From Pyxicephalus adspersus (Eukaryota; Chordata; Amphibia; Anura; Pyxicephalidae), in assembly GCF_032062135.1 (NCBI RefSeq), contig NC_092859.1, forward strand, positions 38,385,610-38,449,609: 64,000 nt of DNA, in the 5' to 3' direction. Of this stretch, positions 46,110 through 59,070 are shown one piece after another (positions within the stretch are counted from its first letter, which is position 1; each line of letters opens with the position of its first letter). The notes below the pieces were generated by a model. That model ran no database searches, was not told where the DNA came from, and saw only the letters and a list, made by a program, of their open reading frames with translations. Both the position numbers and the translations under genes were made by a program.

Positions 46110-47295
46110 AGTGTAGTGTCAGTGTCCCAAACTACTGTGCCAGCAGTGCCAGTGACCAAAGTACTGTGCCGGCTCTGCCAGTGTGCTAAATTGTCTTCTA
46201 GAAGTGTCAGTGCCCCCAATTCCTGTGCTAGTGATGTCAGTGTCCCCAATTCCTGTGCTAGTGGTGTCTGTGCCCCCAATTCCTGTGCTAGTGATGTCAG
46301 TGCCCCAAATTCCTGTGCTAGTGATGTCAGTGCCCCAAATTCCTGTGCTAGTGGTGTCAGTGCCCCCAATTCCTGTGCTAGTGGNNNNNNNNNNNNNNNN
46401 NNNNNNNNNNNNNNNNNNNNNNNNNNNNNNNNNNNNNNNNNNNNNNNNNNNNNNNNNNNNNNNNNNNNNNNNNNNNNNNNNNNNNNNNNNNNNNNNNNNN
46501 NNNNNNNNNNNNNNNNNNNNNNNNNNNNNNNNNNNNNNNNNNNNNNNNNNNNNNNNNNNNNNNNNNNNNNNNNNNNNNNNNNNNNNNNNNNNNNNNNNNN
46601 NNNNNAGTGATGTCAGTGCCCCCAATTCCTGTGCTAGTGGTGTCGGTGCCCCCCAATTCCTGTGCTAGTGATGTCAGTGCCCCAAATTCCTGTGCTAGTG
46701 GTGTCAGTGCCCCCAATTCCTGTGCTAGTGGTGTCAGTGCCCCCAATTTCTGTGCTAGTGGTGTCGGTGCCCCCCAATTCCTGTGCTAGTGTCTGTGCCC
46801 CCAATTCCTGTGCTAGTGGTGTCTGTGCCCCCCAATTCCTGTGCTAGTGGTGTCTGTGCCCCCAATTCCTGTGCTAGTGGTGTCGGTGCCCCATCCCGCT
46901 GCGCTAGTGGTGTCGGTGTCACTAGTGGTGTCTCTGTAAAAGAACTGCTGTGCTAGAAATGTCAATGTCCAAAGCTGCTGTATAAGTAGTGTCAGTGTCC
47001 TATGTTTTTGTGCAGAAGTGTCAATGTGCCAAACTGCATTGCCAGAGTTGTACAACTTTCACATGAAGGAATATGTCAGGAGTGTCTGTACCCCAGATGT
47101 CAGTGTCCCAAACAACTTCTTCAGTATTGTGTATTGTCCCCAGTTACTGTAGCAGCTGTGTCTCCAACTATTGTGTCAGTGTGCTGCGCAAGTTCCAGGG
47201 AATGTACCTCACTGAGTATGTGTGCCCAGAGCAGTGACTGTCTGTGCCCCTACTGTGTCACCAAGAACTTAATAAATATAAATGTCCCATAGTGT
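46110..47295. repeat. 30-bp minisatellite at the start of intron 1
   Basis: The core at about 46200-46890 repeats a 30-bp unit containing CCCCCAATTCCTGTGCTAGT, followed by a variable GTGTCAGTG or ATGTCAGTG part. Degenerate units extend to about 46110 on the left and 47295 on the right. One unit near 46790 is shortened. A run of 221 Ns (46385-46605) interrupts it, so the true copy number is unknown. Because the unit is ten codons long, long artificial ORFs appear in several frames. Confidence 0.95.
46385..46605. other. Assembly gap (221 N)
   Basis: Unresolved bases inside the minisatellite, consistent with short-read collapse of a tandem array. Confidence 0.99.
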
Positions 47296-47777
47296 TACAC
47301 AGAGTATTGGTGCTTCAGAACTGATGTTGGACAACAAGAATCCAATGTCAGGAGTTTTTAATTTCCTACAAAGCTTGGTACGAGTACCTGCAGCATTGAA
47401 AGTGATTGTCAAACAACGGTCATTAAGTGTGAGCTGTGTGTGACTCCCCTACTGAGCTGACACTTTGCGGTGGGTGGTTTCTGGTTACCTGTCATATTAG
47501 TGTCTTCAGCTGACAATCAGGAGAGTATGTGACCTGTAGAGCTTTTGGTTGGGTGTATCGGAGATGTGTGATGATAACACACTGAATGTGTCACACTGCA
47601 CTGTCCAACCTGTGAGTGGTGGTGGTGAACGTCTGCCAGAGCCAAGTATGACCGGCGCTGTGTAGTTTGTTTTTGATGCCTTAAGTGGTTGTTAGGCTGT
47701 TTTTGGGCATCCATTTTTTTTTTATTTGGCTCATTTTATTTGGACACTTGATTTCCTCACTTTAAATGAATCTGTGC

Positions 47778-47900
47778 GGTCTATTTATAAAGCAATGAAT
47801 CTGACATTCTTGGTGGAGAATCTTCCAGGTCCATGTGTTCCAATGACAGTGATTTATTCTTCACCAGGTAATGTCAGGCTCCCTGATTTATAAATAGCCC
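47778..47900. mobile_element. Palindromic MITE, second copy of the 29903 family
   Basis: GGTCTATTTATAAAGCAATG at the left and GATTTATAAATAGCCC at the right are inverted ends. Interior GGTGGAGAATC and CCAGGTCCATGTGTT match the 29903-30050 copy, the latter in inverted sense. Confidence 0.8.
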
Positions 47901-50900
47901 CCTCTTTGTATAATATTACATATATAATCACATGTGTGCATTTTATCTATATTCAGCTGTCTGTGTTCAGTAATGATGAGTAGTCTGTGTGAATGTGGTG
48001 CCAGTGACATCATGGGATGATTATTATTCTCCATGATGGTCAGTCACCAGTCTCAGATTGCTATCCTCCCCTGACATACAGAAATCTCTCATTTGCCATC
48101 TCATGTGATGGTTGTGGCAGCAAAGTTTATGTAAAGTCATGTGATGGGGTATATATTGTAAAGACAGAGTTGTTGGGTTCTCTGGGTAAAGTTTTCCTTG
48201 TGTTTCCATGGACATGATTGTACTGTTTTATTTTTTATAATAATATTTAACATATGAAGGTAAAGGACATACGTTTATGTGGGAAAGGGCAGTGCAGTCT
48301 GTATCCCTGCTTAACTGATTGCTGTGACTTTATAAAACACAGGAAGGGTTTATACCTGAATGATGTTCTCGTATATCTTAGTTAAAGGTTAACTTCATTC
48401 ATACAGGTGAATACAGATGTGTATAACCTACATATACATCTTTGTCCAACCAGTCCTGGGATTAATAGTGCAGCCAGGAGGATTTATCTGACTTGCTTCT
48501 ACTGCAACAAAGCAGTGAAACGTGGTAACATATTCTGATTGGACAGAGAAGGGGCATGTTCTCCTCTCTTATGTCTGGATGTATCGTATCAGCAGATGTG
48601 CATGCAGAACAACTGATTGGCTACTAGCACTGCCCATACTTCAAGTCTGAATTCTGCTGTACAGTGGAGTACATTAAGCTGACATCCAGACAGATCCGCA
48701 GCCTTCCAAGCTGCATTCTCAGGTATGAATGAAAAATTCACTATAGATGAATCAGCCTTATTTAACACATACTTGGACAATTCCCAGTCACGAATGTGGT
48801 GACTTTTCAGCAGAGTTTGTTGTCCTGAAATTGCAGTTCTACAAAGTACACACAAAGCTCTTTTGCTGGAAGGTAACTTTTAGGATTCTAATAAACCTGT
48901 TATTGTCATGGACAAAGGTAAAGAGGGAGAAGACATCACATCTGTTTGTTTTCTCCAGGGTGAAGGTTTTAGTGTTTACTGTAATCTTTTGTTAAAAAAA
49001 ACAATCCCTTCCAGTTCTACAAAATACATTCAAATCATTTTGGAGAGCCGTATGCAGAATCTTACCAACTTCCTCCAGGAACTATATTAGCGTGGCATAT
49101 TTATTTATAAATGTAGATCAGGCATACCAGAACAGGTCAGGAAAATGAGTTCACTAGTTATACCCAGATAGTCAGGGCACAGATAATCGGGGCCAGTATT
49201 GTAAGAATCATTACATTTCTATGCTCCTACAGGAATGTCATTCTTCAAGTATCTTACCATAGATTGAACACTCTTGAACCACATTCTAATAAACAGGTTT
49301 GTGTAATTTCGATTAGGGCTACATACAGGCTTCTGAGAGTTACGGGAGCAAGAAATCAGGGGGGCATATTTGAAAGAATATAAATGATTCCTGTACTTAC
49401 ATTTACATAAGAGGGCCTAAATAGCAGAATTCCTTGTGCTGCAATTCTCTATAAAAATTGCAGATTTTTTTTTCCTTTATAAATAGAAATTTTTTGTAAA
49501 CAAACCTTAAAGTCCATAGCTTTCCCTTTCACTGGTGATCATACTTGTTTTAATTGATAGAACATGATCTGTTGGGATTAATTGCTATTAGATATGAACT
49601 GTGGATCTTACCCCATAGCAACTAAACATTTGTAAGAAATCTGTGTATCTGTGATTAGGTGACTGCCAGCAAGTTATATCTCCCACAGGCAAGGGACCAA
49701 ACTAGCCTGTGCTGCTTATCCCTTAAGTAGGCCATGGTAAATATTTAGTACATTTTCTCCCATTTTTATCCACTGGGAATCACAAAAACGTACCTAAGCC
49801 ATTGCTAGAAAGTAAGCACTGTACCAGGAGTCTGCCAGGAGCTTGTCAATTGTGAAGTCCAGCTTTAATACAGTTACATTTAATTACAGAAAAGTAACTA
49901 CAGCAAAGTCCTAGAAAGTGATCAGATGTTCCCACCTAGTTCATTCAAGTCATTTCAAGTCTTCAATTACTTTGTGATGATTATCACATTGCCACATATA
50001 TGAATGTCAATGAAGAAAAGTTTTAGGTAAACTTCCAGTCTTTTCCATGAGCAACATGGGACCTGGGTGGAAAAGGGGAGGTTGTTCTGTAGTCCACAGA
50101 GAGCTACAAATATGATAATAGTTAGCACATGCAATTATTTATCTGCTCAAAAGATTTCCATCAGGTTGAACAGATATTTTTTTTTCATTTATTGAACATT
50201 TACTTTAATGAATTGTTAATGTTTTATTATAAATTTGATTCCAACAAAATAAGAAACCTTTAACTCTCAGCTCTTAGAATTGGAGGAGGGGTGGATATCC
50301 TTGAGTAACTCAGACACTGTTAGTATACAGAGCCCTGGAATAGGTGTGTTGTCCAGGTAGCACTGGAACCTTTTGAACCTTACACATTGTTCAGGTGTGT
50401 CTAGTCTACATAAATGCCTTTGCTGCTGACGTGTGGCTGAGCTGTCATTTACCTCCAACTACATTTATACTTCGTGTGGTTACACAGCTGGAACTTTGTC
50501 CTGCCTATATGTGCATGGAATATGAAACATTAAGCATTGTAATAGTATGTAGAGGCATATAGCTGTGCTATGCCTGGAGATATCAGGACATTTCTGTCTT
50601 CGGATGGATACCAGGGTACTGGTCTTGCTTACTGACAATATTGTCAGTATATCTATATTGAACATTTTATTAAAAGTGGAACAATTGTTGGAGAATCCGA
50701 ATGCAGTGTTGATTGTCTTCAAAAGAATCTCTTTCTTCTGAAAGTAGAGGAGCTGCTGTTGCTGTCATTAAATTGATAGTTGCCTGCCTGTTGTACCATT
50801 TGTATACACACACAATTACAAATTTTTAATGCAAACATAGATTTAAAAGCATTGACATATTTTGTTCTCTTTCACATGAGTATGTAAAAACCATTTAAGA

Positions 50901-50974
50901 AGTCTTCAGTTTCCTTTTTAAAGAAAAACTGTTCCATACCAAAGAAGATGATGGCGTGCATTGATTGAAACAAT

Positions 50975-51092
50975 GGGGTTGGTTTACTAAAAGGGTAAAG
51001 GCTGCTCACTTAGTACAATGTATGTCCACATTGAAAAGTGAATGTTTGTGAAAAGGGTGAAACTTTGGCTGCTCCTATATTAAATCAACCCC
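50975..51092. mobile_element. Small palindromic MITE, ends GGGGTTGGTTTACTAAA
   Basis: GGGGTTGGTTTACTAAAAG on the left mirrors TATATTAAATCAACCCC on the right, with GGCTGCTC pieces inside. No ORF. Related ends occur near 35570 and 37958. Confidence 0.75.
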
Positions 51093-51775
51093 AAATTTAA
51101 AAATTGCTGTGCCTGGGCACCTCATATACTGGAAAGAACACTGCTATTTTTCAGGAGGAATACAAAACCCTGTATTTTGTTCAGGGTATTATTAACCTTT
51201 CTTCATCAAATGTTCACTTTTTGGGTTCAGCACCACTTTAAATCTTCAACTTTGTAGCATCATGAGTTGTATGGAGTTGTGAGTGCTGCTTTGTGTCTGG
51301 ATATTGCAGATTCAAAAGTTTTGAGTGATTTCAAGTGTTTTACCATTATGTTAATATAAACACCGTTAACATACTGTCTCAGCCAAAGACAACATTGTTT
51401 TATTGAATTGGTGAAGTGCTGCATAACTGAATGGCCCTGAATGTGAATGTGCTGACAGATCCTGCTGAATTTTGGCCGAATAACTGCTAGTTTTGAGGTG
51501 TTTTCTGAATGATATTCCTGCTTTGATGAAGACATAGACAATATGCAGAAAATGTATCCACAGACATGTTTGTTGCTGGGTCTGGCCGGTAACACATATT
51601 TCTAGGCATTGCTATCATGGGACAGAATAGAGCTAGTTCCCTCCCTGGACCTCTACTAGAAATATTTGGCTGGGACACCCTTCCTCTCTCTTTAGTATAA
51701 ACAGAAACGCTTGGCTGATGGACACAAATGTACATTGTGTGTCCCAACATGTCACTGACTTCATGCTTGTTTCAG

Positions 51776-51860
51776 GTCAGTGACTCTGACCTAGTTGAAG
51801 CAATGATCCAGATGTCAGCTCACCTTCAGAAACAGTCCAGCAACTCCCATATCCTAACAG
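51776..51860 (+). CDS. Candidate cassette exon in intron 1 (unproven)
   Basis: An open 85-base segment lies between CATGCTTGTTTCAG and a GTCTGT donor. In the phase left by exon 1 it reads SDSDLVEAMIQMSAHLQKQ with no stop, looks helix-forming and is unlike repeat sequence. Its length is not a multiple of three; a start after the alternative GTCAG at 51780 gives 80 bases, also not a multiple. Inclusion would therefore shift the frame of the expected next exon. It may be an alternative or poison exon, an exon of another transcript, or chance. I do not recognise the peptide. Confidence 0.3.
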
Positions 51861-52599
51861 GTCTGTGTGACTTGGTGCAATGTGTTCAGTAAAGATTTGC
51901 ATAGTATGTACACGTTTGCCTTCTTTGGGTGTGGAGTGCTGTCTTGTTGATTTTGTGACATGGAACCCATTGTTCTTATTGATAGAAGAAAAACAAACTG
52001 TGTTTTCTTCTAGACAATAAAATTAATTTAAATGACACAATGTTTCTGTCTCTTCTTTGCTCTATAGTTATTGCCGCAACTGGTTGCATTGTGTTGTGGA
52101 CAAAATTTGATAATACTGACATGGATTAGAAAATTGTGGTCCTGTGTCTGTTTTTTCCAGGTACCAATGGAACCAATAAATGTCTGTAGCCTGTTGTAGG
52201 ACATGCATTGCACTGTTGTGTGTTCCAGGTAATGTACTCGCCACTTTACCAACAGGGGAGCCCTTCTTGTCCCCTGAGAAACCGTCCACTTGAGGGTAAT
52301 TTGATAAATACAACCTTCAATTAGAAATAATGTTTCTGCATATATAGGCACAACATATATATTAGGTATATTTTACATATATATACCCCAATATTATATC
52401 CTCTTACTGGGTTGTTTTAACCCAAGTGAAGTTCAACCCAAACTCTTAAAATCCCCCACAAGCTTTAACTTATGAATGCCATTTCAAAAGGTATGTAAAT
52501 CTGCAGGTTGTAAAAAATAATACCCGGTGTTCCTGCTAAAAGTTCCTCATAACACTTCCTGGTATAGGTTGATGATAACTTGTGAAGTGGCCACTTCAA

Positions 52600-52975
52600 A
52601 ACACTTTGCACAGATGGTGCAGAGTGGTCGCCATCAGACCGGGACACAAGAGGCGGAGAGGACCCTGCCCGAAAGAACTTACAATCTAAGAGAAAAGTAC
52701 TTTGGGCATTCACCTTGCTCTGTATCCCCCCATCTTTCATTTCCAGCAGCTTGTGCTAGAAAATCCCAGCTTTATTACGGACATCTGGTGCTTGTTCTGT
52801 ATCACAGTAGAGTCGTTGTAAAAAAGACAAAAGGTGGAAAATAATAATAAGGATTTATACAGCGTCAACATATTACTCAGCGCTGTACAATAAATAGGGG
52901 CTGCAATTGACTGACGAGTACAGACAGTGACACAGGAGGAAAGGACCCTGCCCCGAAGAGCTTGCAATCTAGTAT
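52600..52975 (-). mobile_element. L2-like LINE tails, two pieces, antisense
   Basis: At 52845-52975, AATAATAATAAGGATTTATA, CAGCGCTGTACAATAAATAG and CCTGCCCCGAAGAGCTTGCA form an antisense L2-like 3' tail. At about 52612-52695, GAGGACCCTGCCCGAAAGAA and CTTACAATCTAAGAG are a second, partial copy. Confidence 0.72.
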
Positions 52976-55900
52976 TTAACTGTATTCTTTTTATCCACAG
53001 GTGGGGCTTATTCACACTAGTGCAGTGTAATACTGAATGCGTTTTTTGTGTGTTAATGCAATGTGCAGTAGAGCACAGTACATGTCATTTATGGTTATGA
53101 CAGTGCAGTTGTGTTGCAGCATGGTGCATTCCCTATCTTTGTGTGTGATGTGCTGTGTTTGACAACCCATTCAAATAAATAGCGTGCAATCACTAAAAAT
53201 CAAATCAATACGGCCTTAGCAGGAAAGTTGCTCTGATCCATAGGGGATCAACAGGTGCAAGAGCTGATCTGGTAAGATACAATCTGTTATAAAATGCATT
53301 GTGCGTTGTATTCTCAATCAGCCATTTTAGGCTGGGGGAGGCTGTGTTCAATTATCTTTAATGAGATTCTAATAAGAAAGCAGTTTAGATCTCTAAATAT
53401 AACCTAGTAACAATTTTGTCTCCATATCTTAAGTCTGCAGAGGTTTCCAATTTGCAGATAAGCTAATCTTTTAAAGTCAATTGTCGCAATGATTTGTTGT
53501 GTGTGTGCCCACCCTGCCTTAATGTGCACCTATCTGTCCTTCATTTAGAAGATCTTTTCAAAAGCCAACTTCTAAACCTATTGCCTAAAGCTATATACAG
53601 ACATTTCACAAAAGCCTTTTAAAACTAATGATTAGCCAAATATGAATGCTGACTTATAAAAGGCTGCATAGCAATGATAGCATAAAATGAAAAGATGACT
53701 GTACAGACAGCAGATGTGATGAGTAGGAGATTGGGTAGTACAAGTACAGCAACTGTACACACGCCAGATCACCAGACAAACAAAAACACCAGGATGGTCA
53801 TTTGTTTTACCCAAGAATCCTTGTCTGTCGCTAAAGTTTCATAAACGATCATAGAACAAAGAGTCGGGCATCTTTCAGACATTGCTTTTTTCAAACAACA
53901 CTTATCTATCGTTTACAAGCTTTAGGAAAGACATTTCAGTATGCCAACTGTTACCTGATCTAAGAAAAGGCTGCACAAATCTCTGCCACGTTTCATTTTG
54001 GTAATTCATAACACTCCTTTGGATAAATTTTGCTTCAGCCTGTGTAGCCATCACCCTAAAGACAAGGAAGCTGTGTTCATAGTCCTAAAGTGAAACCCAA
54101 TGCACTAAGGAGATGGTTTTCTGACTAACAAAGGAAATTCAGACATAGTTGAGAAGTTCCGAATGGTTCCATTTAGGATAAGTGGAAGCCATGCACTGGC
54201 TGTGGGTAGCAACAAACTTCATACTCTGGAGTGATGGGACCCTGAATCTGCTTTGACACAACTAAGGCAAAGCAAAAGGAGAATAAAGGAGTTATGTCTT
54301 CCTGGTTGCAGCGTAACAGAATAAAGCAGGTGGAGCGTCCTATGAAGAGGCCGGGATTGTTGCAGCATCATTTCTGTGAATGAATAAAATATTTCCCTAC
54401 AGTCTAGCTCTATTAATGAAAAACATGCCGTAGTGTTAGCTTCATATCTTTAGAATTTCAGCCATCTCCAGCTCTGGTAAACTCCATTAACTCATGTAAT
54501 TATGTTTCTAAATGTCAATTATATCTTAAATTATATTTTAGTTTCCCAGAATCTTTATTGTTAGGCCACACAAGAAAAAAACTTAAATACCTTACAGGTT
54601 CAGGTTTCTGTTGCATTTGTACTGATCCCTCCACCTTCCCATACACAAAAAATGTAAATTATCAGAAAACATTTGTTGTGCTTTTAAAAAAGGTAATATG
54701 GAGCATAAATCTTAAGTTAGTTTTTTAGGTGCTTGTTTTTAAAGTGAGCCCATTATAAAAATCAATCTCTAAAAAGTCATACACAGGACAGGATCCTTGG
54801 CTTTATGGAGGAACAGTGATTCTATGGAGGATTATGGTCTGGTGATTTACTTAATATTTCAATGAATATTTAGTTGATATTTGACACAGATTTGATGCTG
54901 TTCTACTATTGAAGAGCTTAACCTGCCTTGATTGCTTACTGTGTCCTCATCGGTCTTTCCAAGTTACCATTCTGTGAAGGAACTGTCCCGTCCTGTGTGA
55001 GCATACTTGATTCTTTATGATCATATATGTCTCTGTGTTCCTGATGAACCACACTGCCTTCCGCTTTTTATTTGAGATCTAAAAAGTCATACCTGTTAAA
55101 GTAGACAGTAAATACTTAATTTTCCTGCTGCTTGGTACAATAAACTTTATGAAGTCCACTGGGAAACTCACTCTCCTTGGTCCCCATTGGGGACATAATC
55201 CTACACTGTCCTCACTTCACGGTACCAGATTTCAATAAAAGGAGTCACTGAAGCCTGGTTAGTTCAGACAGGGGGACCAAGAAAGCCCCAGAGCTATTGA
55301 ATGGGGGCCTCCTTTGTTACTATGCTTTTCCTGAAAATCCCCCTATAACTCACAATATGAACAATGTGTAGGTTCTGAGCAATTTTTGTACAGGTAAAGG
55401 CTGACTTGTGTGATAGCAAGAGACAATTTCCATATGAAGTAGCCGAATTGCTCGAATCTACTACAGATAAACTTTTAAGGGCTAAGCTACATGATTTTTT
55501 AATATATTGCTACTGAGAAATGTATTTACATTAGTTTAGAGCTACACAGGAGATTATTACTATCTTACCCATACTACAAATATGTCATTACTAAGCTGAT
55601 GGAACTAATGGCTCCTTGTGGAGTTAGCTACACACCTAGCATGCAGTAATGACTTGTAGCAATTACACGCACATTGGTTGTGTGTCCATACAGGATTCAT
55701 CACTACTTGTGTAGCTTATTCTATTTGGAGGCATTAGTTTTATCTGTTGACTGATTAGTATTAAGCTAATAAAACTCTGAGCTTTTTACATCCAAACAAA
55801 GAGGTGTTCAAATTCTTACATTCTTCTTTAGAAAGCAGCCATAGCCAAGCAGAAAAGCCTGTTCTCTCCCGGAATGCCTTTAAAAAAAAAAGAGGTCACT

Positions 55901-57740
55901 GCAGAACCTGTGGGAGCCTGATCTCTGTAACCACAAGGGGACATGTGCTTTGCTGGTTGGAACTCAATAGGTCTGACTAAAAAGTAGATGTTATGGATCT
56001 CTGCAGAAAGACCACTGCTTTCACACCTAGAGCAAGAGTCCTCCTCTGCTGCATTCTATTGTTTGTGACTGCTTTCTAAATAAAATAAATTGTTAGACTT
56101 TCCATACCTTTTAGTTGTTTTGAAACTTGAGTAAATTAGGATGATTAAAAATAAGAGTTTTGTAATCACTAACAATTATCTTATTGGCTCCCTTTTGGTC
56201 CTAAATATACCATTAAAAGCATTTTTATCTGTTCAGTAATAGCAGCAAATAGCAGTTGGTTCTGACAGAAATGTTGTAAGCTGACAATATGCTGTGTTTT
56301 CTGGGGTGCAGAAGCAGTTTTGTAGTTGTAGAGGCGTTCAAGGAGACAAGGAAACATCTGTGTTCATTGTAATACACCAGAAATTATGGATTACAAATAA
56401 TACAGAGCAGTGTTACCATGTTAAGTAGAAAGGTAGTGACATACAATATTTCTGGCACATCAGCAGTTACTTTCAGTCTCTCAGAGATTAGATGATAAAT
56501 TAGGTAGTAGATGAACCACTTCATGGCTTTGTGACCTCTTTGTACTTGTGTAGTTTTATTACACACTGGACCTCCCCAGGATTCCATTATTACATATTTG
56601 TGCATTGTGTAAATAGGTGTGTGTTTGCAGGAAGCTAATTGGTAAACTCCAGGGCATATTTATCTATATTTATAATAACAGAATACAGAAATGGATTTAC
56701 TGCTATAACCATATACTGACAAGGTTTATCCTAATGGGAGTTTTTCCTTAAAAACAAGTTCTTTTTTGCAGTTCTGATCTCACCCTTTTCTTCATGTCTG
56801 CTGCAGATGTGTGAAAGGCTATCCTGTTAATTGGATCTGCACTGCCATTTACTTGTGCTTATTTGTAAACTAGGTCAGGAATAAAAAGGAATTTCGATAA
56901 CTTTCATTTGCTACGGTGCAGGAGCAGCATTTGAGCCATATTAAGCAATGCCGTTATGTGTTATTCATCCTTTGAAGTGTTTTGTGCAATAATTCTTTTT
57001 ACATTTTTCCTGCATTTTGTTTGGTAAACACAGAAAGCTGTTCAGTGTGGGTTCACCATTTGAGATAATGAAGGTATTTGTTTGCCCACAGGATTCCACA
57101 GAGACTTCATGCTTTCCAGATCTGGCTGTACACAATGACAGTGCCTGTAAATGAGCATTAAAGCTGATATTGCCCAGCTTGAAGCCTTAGATATGCCCCT
57201 TTTTCTGCTGGTTTCCAGACATGTGTGAAGGGTAAAGTAAACATGGTCAAGAAGGAGAAAAAAATAATTTCCATCTAAAATTAAAGTACATCTAAAAGCT
57301 TCTTTTATTTGTACAGGAGTACTTTTGTATGGGAGGAGCAGCATGGAGCCTGCAGTGGGTGTGTTTGAGAATTCTTCTTCTTCATGGTATATAGGTGATC
57401 AAGGAGCATCAGATTACTAACCAAAAGTACTGGGGTAGAAAACAAAAGTGGATAAAGCTACTTTCTGGGCAGCAGCTAAATAATTACCATTGCAGTAGGT
57501 CTTCCTCCCCAACATGAATGTTTAGTCTAGGATGTTCTCCTAGTTTCTCTTATCTTCTTGACACACATCTGTTATAGTTCATTTATAAGATATGGGCAGA
57601 CACCACTGGACAAATGTTACCATTCATTATATGAATAGAGGAAGTCAGTGCTGAATAAGGGGTTAGTAATGATCAGGGTGCTTGTTGTAACATTGCAGAT
57701 TAATTGGTCCACCAATAGTGGTTGGTCAGCACAGACATGA
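52976..57740. other. Intronic DNA without recognised features
   Basis: AT-rich, apparently low in repeats. The longest open frames are at most 100 codons and unrecognised. No tandem array or clear inverted repeat was noticed. Confidence 0.45.
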
Positions 57741-58198
57741 GGTTGTTATACAAGATAGGAACTGTAGGCTTGTTCTTGAGTTGAATTTGTATGTAAATCA
57801 GAACAGGTACAGTATTTTAATAAATGCAATTAGGACAGATGTTTGTCTCACCCTTTTATTAAGCAGCTTGGTGTCAGTTACTGTATAAAATCCTCACTGT
57901 GAGTTAAGCACAAACAAAGCAAAGAAAAAACTTTATGGAGCCTAGACATTCATAATCTTCTGGCGTAAGCTCTGCTTTGATTTGCAAAAAGAAACAACTG
58001 CAGAGTTCATCTTGGTCATTAAAAAGTTACAAGAGCTTGCAGAAGAGCTCACCCTCAGCAGAGTTTAGCAAAAGATTTTTTTCTGCAAGTCATGCAAACC
58101 AGCCCCCTCCCCCCATCAAGCCTCTGTCCTGCACACAAGCCCTGTTCGTATCTAGAAGTCGTTTATATGACGGATGTCCTTAACTCTGGGACTTCCTG
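57741..58198. mobile_element. Second copy of the CAGGTAGTCCCC MITE
   Basis: Same orientation as the 22817 copy, with shared AGTTGAATTTGTATGTAA, ATGCAATTAGGACAGATG, TGGAGCCTAGACATTCAT and CCCATCAAGCCTCTGTCCTG. The extreme left end is degraded; the right end ACTTCCTG is followed by TA. It has an insertion relative to the first copy around 57989-58070. Confidence 0.8.
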
Positions 58199-59070
58199 TA
58201 TTTGAAATCTATGGGAAGCACATGATTACCTTTACTCTAGCAGGTGAATTTATTTCCGTGGACCTGTCAGAATTGCAGCAGGAGTGCTGGAGAATACTTT
58301 ACTCTCAGAGTACAGCCAGCTACAAATCTGTCATCATTTCTTGTGACTCCATCAGAAATGGTCCCTCCGCTGACTTTTTTTTGGCACACCCAGCATTTTC
58401 TATGTACTCAAATTTACAGCCACATGCAAAACATTTCTGTGATCTTAAGCAGCAGTTTTGGTTCTCTTCTTTTCAATACTTTCATTGTTGCTGGGCTGTC
58501 TAATTTATAGCCCTATAAATCTTTACTGCCTCGTTACAAGCTATTTCGGAGGTATATGTGCTACTTTACAAGCAATTTCGCTTATTTATGCCACATATTA
58601 ATGTAATGGCCTTGTTGATAAATATTTTTAAATGTCTTCCCACAATATCTGGTTAACACGTAAAACTAGGAATACAAATGTTTTGCTTTTAGGAATGAGA
58701 GGGGTCCTTCTATTTGATTTCTGTTCTCTAATTTAAAAAAAAAAGTGACTTTGGGTTGTTATGAATTAGGAAGATATATTTCAACAGTTGTTATATTTTA
58801 ACACTTAGCTGGTCACTCACATAAAAGCTGCTAAGAGAGAAGAATGTTTGTGTTTCCTATGGCAACCACATGCCAATTATAGAGAGATTGAAAAAAAAAT
58901 GCCTTCATCTCACCCCAATTTTCAAAAATTATTTTATAGCTGAAATATAGATTTCTGTGTTTGTTACTGTATCCTTTCTGCTATATCCATTCTTTAAATG
59001 CCTTATTCTTAAATGCTCTGATGCCTCTGACAACAGATCTAATATATTCACCTCTTTTCTTCAGAAAAGA
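58199..59070. other. No gene recognised
   Basis: Overlapping frames at 58174-58510 (88 and 109 codons) are unrecognised. Nothing else supported. Confidence 0.45.

Noticed and set aside
46116..46668. Long open frames on both strands across the intron minisatellite
   Set aside because: They arise because the repeat unit is 30 bases (ten codons) and part of the frame is N; no start context, splice signal or protein family supports them.
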